Shown in pieces: positions 22,179 through 27,280 of a stretch of 27,280 nt of DNA. A program made the position numbers and the translations under genes. The stretch is taken from NCBI GenBank assembly GCA_025935235.1, contig JAICVT010000005.1, forward strand, positions 1-27,280, read 5' to 3'. Within the stretch, counting starts at the first letter, position 1, and the number at the start of each line of letters is the position of its first letter. This DNA is from Ktedonobacterales bacterium (lineage in GTDB: Bacteria > Chloroflexota > Ktedonobacteria > Ktedonobacterales > JADMIN01). Below the pieces are notes generated by a model that had not been told where the DNA came from, did no database searches, and saw only the letters and a list, made by a program, of their open reading frames with translations.

Positions 22179-24281
22179 ATGGGTCAAAGTCGGTTGCGTC
22201 TGGGTATTCGAGCGCAACTTACCCTCACGTTGCTGCTTGGCGCCTTGCTCAGTACGGGCGCGACGCTCTTCATCGCGAACAACGCGATCCAGCAATACGC
22301 GCTGCAACAGACGCACACGCAAGAGCAACAGAACATGAAGATTGCCTTGCTCGTCTTGCAGACGCAGTATGGTCAGTACATCTCGATCTCGTCAGATAAT
22401 CAGCTCGTCGCCGACTCCCCCACCACTGGCAAGGATCTCAGCGCCTATGCCAACCCCAGCAGCGATTTCGGGCGGTTCGCGCTGAATAATGACGTGGACT
22501 ATGTGGATCAGGTTCAGCAACTGCTTGGTGGCTTTGTCAGCGTGTATCAGTGCGCCAACGCGGTCGGCCCGACCGGCTCGTGCAAGCGCATCTCGACCAC
22601 CCTGCACTCGAGTACACCCAGCGCCACGGGCGCTGTGCAGCGTTCGACTGGCGCCGCGCTTGAGCAGGATCCCACGCAGCACATGGCGCTCAGCAGCGCC
22701 AGTCCACAAGAGTGGCTGGGTGTTGTCTCCTTGTCTGGCGAGCAGTACTATACCGACTACTATCCGCTGCTCAATCCGCAGCAGCGCACCATCGGCGTGC
22801 TGGCGGTGGGCGTGCCGCTCGATACCGTGACCGCTTTCCAGCGCTCCACCTCGATTCAGTTGCTGCTGCTCGGCCTGATCATTATGATCGCTGGCGTGAT
22901 CTTCGCCCTGCTCTTCGGCGCGACAATCATCACTACGCTACAAAACGTCGCGCGCCAGGTTATCACCGCGTCGGAGCGCATCGGCGCCATCGCCGCGCAG
23001 CAGGCGGGCGGCTCGCAGCAACAGGTGTGGGCTGTCAACTCGATCAACAAGGCGCTGCAGAACTTCGCCGAGACGACCCGCGACATCTCGCATCGCACCG
23101 ATCAGTTGGCGCAGATGGGTAATCAGGTCATCCAGAAGCGCGCCGAGATCTCGCCAATGCAGATTGACTCGATCCTGGCGTATATCACCCGCTCGGTGCG
23201 CGACATCAGCGCGGCGAGCCGACAGGAAGCCCAGCAATACGACCGTATGACCAGCGCCATGCAGGCGGTTATCGAGATCGCCGAGCAGGTCGCCACCAGC
23301 TCCGCCGATGCCACCGACAGCGCTCAGCGCCTCGACGAAGTGATCGAGGATTTGCAGCGCATCGTGGGCGTGCAGCGCATCCGCCCGGCGGCGCAAGAGC
23401 AGCCAATGGCCGAGATGGAGCCAGCGATGGCCGGAGCGATGGGTGGCGTTGGCCAGATTATGTCGCAGCCGTCTATGGGTCAGATGGCGGCCTTCAATCC
23501 GATGAGCCCGATGGGCCAGATGGGCCCGATGGGCCAGATGAGCGGCGGCATGGGTCAGATGGGTCAGATGGGTCAGATGGGTCAGTACGGCCCGATGGGC
23601 CAGCGCGGCATGATGGGCGCCCGCAGCGACCAGAACATGCGTTATGGCGGCCAAAACATGGGCCGCATGCCAGGCACCGCTGGCGATATGACCGGCGCGG
23701 GTATGGGCCAGATGGGCCAGATGGGCGGCGGCATGTATGGCCGACCAAACGGCGCGCCCTCCTCTGGCTCACTGGGGCGCATGGGCCAGATGGGCGGCAT
23801 GAATGGCATGAACGGCATGAATGGCATGGGCGGCACAGGCGGATTCGGGCAGCGCGGCCAGATGGGCGGCCAGATGGGCGGCCAGATGGGCGGCATGGGG
23901 CCGATGAACGGCATGCGCGGTTCCGACCAGCTTCCGCCGCTGGGGCCTGCCAACCGCCCGATGGATAACTACGGCATGATGAACCCGGTTAGCGGCCCGA
24001 TGGACGGCGGTCCATTCGGCGGTCGGCGCTCGTTCGGGGGCGACCAGGGCGGCGAGATGAGTATGCCGATGCCCCCGCTGCCAGACTTCCCGACGGATGG
24101 CGCCTATGGGCAGGGGCGACCCGATATGTCGGCGCCGCCTGTAGCTCGCACGCGCGGCATCCGTGGACCAGTCTCTGGCCCGCGTAGCGGCCAGAACGGT
24201 AACGGCGCGCCGACGCGCAACCGTCTGCCTGATTGGGCGCAGGAAGGCGACGCGCCGCGCGGCTATGGCCGCGACGAATAG
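22179..24281 (+). CDS. Cache-like membrane receptor with chemoreceptor-like coil and Met/Gly/Gln-rich tail
   Basis: A 700-residue protein. Helix 1 (about 13-33) and helix 2 (about 226-252) enclose an extracytoplasmic domain of about 190 residues. Its QQLLGGFVSVYQ and YYTDYYPLLNPQQRTIGVLAVGVP pieces match single-Cache sensors of chemoreceptors, with Cys125 and Cys135 as a possible disulfide. The cytoplasmic part (about 253-398) is coiled coil with chemoreceptor flavour (AAQQAGGSQQQVWAVNSINKAL, VIEIAEQVATSSADATDSAQRLDEVI). The conserved hairpin tip that binds CheA and CheW (E..AGE.GRGFAVVA) is absent, as is an obvious HAMP. From about 408 to 640 the chain is low-complexity MGQM, GGQM and MNGM repeats. 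The tail ends in basic, disordered sequence. GGAGGAGGA (22161-22169) is nine bases before the ATG. It is probably annotated as a methyl-accepting protein elsewhere, but it is unlikely to signal through a normal CheA array. Confidence 0.8.
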   Translation: MGQSRLRLGIRAQLTLTLLLGALLSTGATLFIANNAIQQYALQQTHTQEQQNMKIALLVLQTQYGQYISISSDNQLVADSPTTGKDLSAYANPSSDFGRFALNNDVDYVDQVQQLLGGFVSVYQCANAVGPTGSCKRISTTLHSSTPSATGAVQRSTGAALEQDPTQHMALSSASPQEWLGVVSLSGEQYYTDYYPLLNPQQRTIGVLAVGVPLDTVTAFQRSTSIQLLLLGLIIMIAGVIFALLFGATIITTLQNVARQVITASERIGAIAAQQAGGSQQQVWAVNSINKALQNFAETTRDISHRTDQLAQMGNQVIQKRAEISPMQIDSILAYITRSVRDISAASRQEAQQYDRMTSAMQAVIEIAEQVATSSADATDSAQRLDEVIEDLQRIVGVQRIRPAAQEQPMAEMEPAMAGAMGGVGQIMSQPSMGQMAAFNPMSPMGQMGPMGQMSGGMGQMGQMGQMGQYGPMGQRGMMGARSDQNMRYGGQNMGRMPGTAGDMTGAGMGQMGQMGGGMYGRPNGAPSSGSLGRMGQMGGMNGMNGMNGMGGTGGFGQRGQMGGQMGGQMGGMGPMNGMRGSDQLPPLGPANRPMDNYGMMNPVSGPMDGGPFGGRRSFGGDQGGEMSMPMPPLPDFPTDGAYGQGRPDMSAPPVARTRGIRGPVSGPRSGQNGNGAPTRNRLPDWAQEGDAPRGYGRDE
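23400..24098 (+). repeat. Coding Met-Gly-Gln repeat tract
   Basis: In-frame low-complexity DNA built from ATGGGCCAG and ATGGGTCAG units, GGCCAGATGGGC units and a run of ATGAAYGGC nonamers (about 23800-23829). It encodes roughly 45 methionines in about 230 residues. Synonymous changes between units (ggt/ggc, aat/aac) show that the repeat is kept at protein level rather than being a fresh DNA slippage product. Confidence 0.85.
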
Positions 24282-24302
24282 CCAGGCCGACAGAGGCTCA
24301 CA

Positions 24303-24342
24303 TGAGCGGACGCGCGAGCGCGTAACGTTCACCGTCCGCTCA
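24303..24342. terminator. Inverted repeat after the Cache-like receptor gene
   Basis: TGAGCGGACG (24303-24312) pairs exactly with 24333-24342 around a 20-base loop that itself contains the GC palindrome CGCGAGCGCG. It begins 21 bases after the stop. It may be a terminator without a T-run, or a regulatory site since a -10-like TACACT (24353-24358) follows. Confidence 0.45.
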
Positions 24343-24352
24343 CGTTCTGGTG

Positions 24353-24358
24353 TACACT
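24353..24358 (+). promoter_or_regulatory. Candidate -10 element for the cNMP-binding gene
   Basis: TACACT preceded at 19 bases by TTCACC (24328-24333). The spacing is longer than optimal. The implied leader to the TTG start is about 135 bases. Confidence 0.3.
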
Positions 24359-24485
24359 CATTCATGGGTAGCGCGTTCGTGCCGCGCGTGCGACCGTATG
24401 TGACCACGTTTGACCAGGTGTAACCAGGTTTGGACAGCGCGCCCTCCGACGGCTCGCCTGGCACGCAGAAGCCGCTCGCAATGAA

Positions 24486-24491
24486 AAGGAG
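24486..24491 (+). promoter_or_regulatory. Ribosome-binding site for a TTG-initiated gene
   Basis: AAGGAG, within AAAAGGAG, lies eight bases before TTG 24500. No ATG or GTG in this frame is closer to the start of the cNMP-binding fold, so the TTG is the likely initiator. Confidence 0.65.
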
Positions 24492-24499
24492 CTCATCCC

Positions 24500-24931
24500 T
24501 TGTTCGAAGATGCCCTCGCGCAAGTGCCACTGTTCCAGGGCCTCACTCGACGCGAACTGCAGGTTCTCAGCGCCAATGCGCGTGAGCGCGAGTATCCCGC
24601 TGGCGCCACGTTGATGCGTCAGGGCGAGACGGGTGTCGGCCTGTTTATCATCACCTCTGGCATGGTACACGTCAGCCAGACGAGCGCCGCTGGCGAGACC
24701 CACGAGCTGAGCGACTTCGGGCGCGGAGCCGCGCTGGGCGAGCTGTCGCTGCTCGACGACATGCCGCGCACCGCGACCGTCGTGGCGAAGGAGCCGACCA
24801 AGGCCATCGTGATTCCCGTGTGGGACTTCCGCGCGTCGCTGCGCGAGGCGCCCGACATCAGCATCAAGCTGCTGACGGTGCTGAGCCATCGCCTGCGCGC
24901 TGTCGAGGCGCAGTCCGCGTCCCACGGCTGA
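24500..24931 (+). CDS. Stand-alone cyclic-nucleotide-binding (Crp-type) domain protein
   Basis: A 143-residue cytoplasmic protein starting at TTG. FEDALAQVPLFQGLTRRELQVL is the typical first helix of CAP-family effector domains. YPAGATLMRQGETGVGLFIITSGMVHV gives the beta roll, and GAALGELSLLDDMPRTATVVA (about 75-95) is the phosphate-binding cassette, with the conserved Gly-Glu and an Arg before Thr-Ala. The chain stops soon after the C-helix (LLTVLSHRLRAVE), so there is no DNA-binding helix-turn-helix. It cannot act as a classical Crp/Fnr activator and is more likely a cNMP sensor acting through protein contact. The gene follows the Cache-like receptor gene by 218 bases and ends the plus-strand cluster before a strong terminator. 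Ligand (cAMP, cGMP or none) unknown. Confidence 0.9.
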   Translation: MFEDALAQVPLFQGLTRRELQVLSANAREREYPAGATLMRQGETGVGLFIITSGMVHVSQTSAAGETHELSDFGRGAALGELSLLDDMPRTATVVAKEPTKAIVIPVWDFRASLREAPDISIKLLTVLSHRLRAVEAQSASHG

Positions 24932-24949
24932 GGCGCGTGGCGCCGCTCT

Positions 24950-24990
24950 CTGTCCCCCTCTCGGTGCGCGAGAGGGGGACAGTCGTTTTC
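24950..24990 (+). terminator. Rho-independent terminator after the cNMP-binding gene
   Basis: A 14-bp perfect stem (24950-24963 with 24969-24982, CTGTCCCCCTCTCG) with a five-base loop, followed by TCGTTTTCC. This is the best intrinsic terminator in the window, 18 bases after the stop codon. It closes the 18094-24931 cluster, and the next gene converges from the other strand. Confidence 0.88.
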
Positions 24991-25024
24991 CAGGGGGTCA
25001 CCTGGCACAGGCCACTGGCGCGGG

Positions 25025-26179
25025 TCAATCGGTGATGGCGCCGGTCGCGCCGGTCGCGCCAGGACGCCGACCGCGCCGCGCGAGCGTGTACCAGCCGCCC
25101 GCGATCACAAGCGCGAACGCCAGCAGCAGCAGCGCCTCTGGCGCGCCCAGTGGCAGGCGCGGCAGCCAGCCGGGCAGCGCGTTCGCGCTGGCGTGCCGAC
25201 TGGTGGGCGAGTCGCCGAAGTGACTCAGCGACATGACGCCATCCGGCGTGATGCTCAGGTCATAGGTCACCGCTTCGCTGGGCGCATCCAGCGCCACATA
25301 GGTCAGCCAGCTATCGGAGCGCACCCAGCTCATGTTGCGGTCAGTCGAGAGGTCGTGATAGAGCGTTGGGGTCATGCGCTCCTGGAAGGCTATCCGCAGC
25401 CCCCGCGCACCGCCCACCAGCGAGCCGACGGCGGATTGGCCAGCGGCGGCCGCCAACGCGCTCGTGTTGAGCGGCTGATCGGTCAGGAAGTAGAGATCGG
25501 CATGCACGATCTGCCCGTCGAGCGCCAGCACCTCCAGCGGGACCCACGGATGCGGCGTGCGCATGGTGATCAGCACAGGCGCGCCATCGCCGGACTGCTG
25601 GCCACGCGCCTGCGCCGCGGCGGTATCATATTTGGCGGCCATGAAGATCGGGCTGCCCTGGGCGTAGAGCAGCAGGTGGGCGCGCGTATCGCCATCCACC
25701 GAGAAACCGTTGTGGGCGCACCAGTCCAGCACGGCCTGGCCGCTGCCGCGCAGCACGGTGATGTTGAGGGCCTCGATCGTGACCTGCTGCAAGACCTGCG
25801 CGGCGGCTGGCGCAGCCGCGCCCGCCTGATTGTCTTCGGTGAAGAGGAGTTGCGGCTGCGTCTCGCGCGCCAGCCGTTGCAGTGTCCACTTGCCGCCCGG
25901 CTGAATCGAGAGCGGCACGGCTGGCAGCGGAACGATCCAGCCGAGGTCTTTGACGCTGCCCTCATAGGTGAAGCTGGTCAGATAGCGCTCGATGCCGTTG
26001 TGCCAGGCGATCAGCGTGGCGGCGCGGCCCAGGCGCACATCGCCATCGGGCGCTACCAGCCCGCCACAGGCCAGCGCGGGAGCCGCCTGCAGCGCCTGAA
26101 ACAGCCCAAGGCAGCAGACCAGGCCAAGCGTCACCAGAATAGATCGCCCGCGCGCACGGACGCGTGAACTCCTGCGCAT
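25025..26179 (-). CDS. DUF2330 membrane-anchored extracytoplasmic protein
   Basis: A 384-residue protein. The basic start MRRSSRVRARGRS and hydrophobic 14-30 form a signal sequence ending before ALACGGLVAP, the characteristic N-terminal ACGG of mature DUF2330 proteins. The middle (GIERYLTSFTYEG, DLGWIVPLPAVP, a WCAHNGF segment, VLITMRTPHPWVPLEVLALDG) follows the family. A C-terminal helix (about 347-365, LLLLAFALVIAGG) and a basic RRGRRPG tail would anchor it in the membrane with the bulk outside. Cys38 is near the cleavage site, but the lipobox Leu at -3 is missing, so lipoprotein status is doubtful. AGGAG (minus, 26188-26192 region) is eight bases before the ATG. Function unknown. The upstream neighbour rarA is on the same strand, separated by a terminator-like hairpin. 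Confidence 0.88.
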   Translation of the reverse strand: MRRSSRVRARGRSILVTLGLVCCLGLFQALQAAPALACGGLVAPDGDVRLGRAATLIAWHNGIERYLTSFTYEGSVKDLGWIVPLPAVPLSIQPGGKWTLQRLARETQPQLLFTEDNQAGAAAPAAAQVLQQVTIEALNITVLRGSGQAVLDWCAHNGFSVDGDTRAHLLLYAQGSPIFMAAKYDTAAAQARGQQSGDGAPVLITMRTPHPWVPLEVLALDGQIVHADLYFLTDQPLNTSALAAAAGQSAVGSLVGGARGLRIAFQERMTPTLYHDLSTDRNMSWVRSDSWLTYVALDAPSEAVTYDLSITPDGVMSLSHFGDSPTSRHASANALPGWLPRLPLGAPEALLLLAFALVIAGGWYTLARRGRRPGATGATGAITD

Positions 26180-26313
26180 GTTGGATGCTCCTGTTCGATT
26201 GCTCCGCCAGGTGGTCGGGGGAATCAGGACAACTCACGACGCGGTTCGAGCGCTCGTTATCCTGACGGCGCACTTGGCGGAACAGTTCCCCTGGCGCCGG
26301 CGAGCAAACCAAA

Positions 26314-26342
26314 CTCCCCTCTCCCGCGCAGCGGGGAGGGGT
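26314..26342 (-). terminator. GC-rich hairpin after rarA, terminator or REP-type repeat
   Basis: On the plus strand CTCCCCTCTCCCGC is followed by GCA and GCGGGGAGGGG, a near-perfect stem with one bulge. Read on the minus strand it lies just after the rarA stop and is followed by GAGTTTGGTTTG, so it can act as a terminator. The motif with its GTTGGGGGTGGGG flank resembles dispersed REP-like palindromes known from other GC-rich bacteria. Confidence 0.6.
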
Positions 26343-26359
26343 TGGGGGTGGGGGCGCAC

Positions 26360-27280
26360 TCAGTCGCTCAGGGTCGGCTTGGGCGGCTGCCCCTGGCGTC
26401 GGCGGCGCAGCCAAGCCGCCAGCGAGGCTTCGGCGCCCTGCTCGCCAGGATGGTAGTAGGCGCGGTCGGCCAGCCGCTCGGGGAGGTAGGCTTGCAGCCG
26501 CTCCGGCGGCGGGCGCAGCGGATCAGCCGGGTCGGGCGCGCCCGCGTAGCGGTCGTGGGCGTAGATGTAGTCTTTGCCGTAGTCCAGCTCGCTCATCAGG
26601 CGGGTCGGCGCGTTGCGCAGTTGCAGTGGGACGGGATCATTGCGCGTCGCCGCGACATCCTCGCAGGCCGCTCCGTATGCGCGATAGACCGCGTTGCTCT
26701 TGGGCGCGGTCGCCAGATAGATGGCCGCCTCGGCCAGCGCCAGCGCGCCCTCGCCCGCGCCGAGAAAGTGAACCGCCTGCTGCGCCGCCATGCACAGCGG
26801 CAGCGCGTGCGCGTCGGCCAGCCCCACATCCTCAGTGGCGAAGCGCACCAGTCGCCGCGCCACATACAGCGGGTCTTCGCCCGCCTCCAGCATGCGCGCC
26901 AGCCAGTAGACCGCCGCATCAGGGTCCGAGCCGCGCAGCGACTTGTGCAGCGCCGAGATCAGGTTGTAGTGCTCCTCGCCGCCCTTGTCATAGAGCAGCG
27001 CGCGATGCTGCGCGGCATCCTCCACGGTGGGCAGATCGAGCAGCCGCGAGCCATCGGGTTGCTCAGCGCTGACGCTGGCGCCCAACTCCAGCAGGTTGAG
27101 CGCGGCGCGTGCATCGCCATTGGCCATATTCGCCATATAGGCCAGCGCGTCGTCCGTGACGATGAGCCGCAGCGCGCCCAGCCCGCGCTCCTCATCGGCC
27201 AGCGCCCGTCGCAGCAGCTCCAGGATGTCCTCATCGCTGAGCGCCTTGAGCGTGTAGACGCGCGAGCGCGAGAGCAGCGC
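26360..27280 (-). CDS. rarA: Replication-associated recombination protein A (RarA/MgsA), C-terminal part
   Basis: AAA+ ATPase of the clamp-loader-like family that acts at stalled replication forks. The minus-strand frame is open to the window edge, so the N-terminal part with the Walker motifs lies outside. The first visible residues, ALLSRSRVYTLKALSDEDI, are the conserved segment after sensor 1. NGDARAALNLLE is the sensor-2 region with its arginine. The MgsA C-terminal tetramerisation domain follows: HYNLISALHKSLRGSDPDAAVYWLARMLEAGEDPLYVARRLVRFATEDVGLAD, then the YLATAPKSNAVY and YYHPGEQG segments. About 306 of the usual 430-450 residues are present. A hairpin lies just after the stop. Confidence 0.95.
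   Translation of the reverse strand, partial: ALLSRSRVYTLKALSDEDILELLRRALADEERGLGALRLIVTDDALAYMANMANGDARAALNLLELGASVSAEQPDGSRLLDLPTVEDAAQHRALLYDKGGEEHYNLISALHKSLRGSDPDAAVYWLARMLEAGEDPLYVARRLVRFATEDVGLADAHALPLCMAAQQAVHFLGAGEGALALAEAAIYLATAPKSNAVYRAYGAACEDVAATRNDPVPLQLRNAPTRLMSELDYGKDYIYAHDRYAGAPDPADPLRPPPERLQAYLPERLADRAYYHPGEQGAEASLAAWLRRRRQGQPPKPTLSD

Noticed and set aside
23500..23900. Direct repeats that could be mistaken for a repeat array or CRISPR
   Set aside because: Units are in-frame codons of a continuous open frame with synonymous variation; there are no spacers.
23642..23953. Minus-strand frame with striking PIWPIWP-type repeats
   Set aside because: It is only the complement of the coding MGQM repeat tract; there is no start context or supporting similarity.
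25193..26167. A 324-codon plus-strand frame opposite the DUF2330 gene
   Set aside because: Antisense shadow with Arg/Gln/His-rich composition. The minus strand has the signal peptide and DUF2330 pattern.

Overview
The window is a GC-rich chromosomal segment, most likely from the phylum Chloroflexota and possibly a Ktedonobacteria-like lineage. This assignment is an inference from protein style. It rests on the XRE-HTH/NB-ARC/TPR regulator, the remnant of a 'STPVERQQTKW' membrane-protein family, a DUF2330 protein, a prodomain-less S53 peptidase and a DUF4388 protein. No rRNA or other marker is present to confirm it. No insertion sequence, prophage or CRISPR array was seen.

Layout. Positions 1-939 hold the C-terminal two thirds of a cytochrome P450. 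Positions 1318-4732 are a complete succinate dehydrogenase operon, sdhC-sdhD-sdhA-sdhB, closed by a perfect 16-bp hairpin. Positions 5129-6478 encode a secreted S53 (sedolisin-type) peptidase with its own candidate promoter and terminator. Positions 6946-12645 hold accessory metabolic and membrane genes: a RibD/DHFR-like reductase, a HicB-like/DinB-like fusion, an acyltransferase-3 membrane protein, an alpha/beta hydrolase fused to a membrane domain, and two very small membrane proteins. Positions 12694-13332 are a decayed gene fragment with an in-frame amber codon. A large XRE/NB-ARC/TPR regulator (13471-15864, minus) is divergent from a DUF3237-like gene followed by an NmrA-type NAD(P)-binding protein (16140-17526). 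A bidirectional terminator hairpin and tRNA-Leu(CAA) follow.

Positions 18094-24931 are the most unusual part. Five consecutive plus-strand genes encode a six-helix membrane protein with HAMP-like and coiled-coil parts and SGPL repeats; a charged 84-aa protein; a DUF4388 protein with a Tyr/Pro/Ser-rich linker and a small C-terminal helical domain; a Cache-like receptor with a chemoreceptor-like coiled coil, no visible CheA-binding tip and a tail in which about one residue in five is methionine; and a stand-alone cyclic-nucleotide-binding domain. I infer a membrane-associated signalling or scaffolding system that does not use the standard CheA/CheW core. A strong Rho-independent terminator ends the cluster.

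The right end carries a DUF2330 membrane protein and the C-terminal part of the RarA/MgsA AAA+ ATPase, both on the minus strand. Promoters and operators listed are sequence matches only. Start codons were chosen by Shine-Dalgarno spacing and where family similarity begins.
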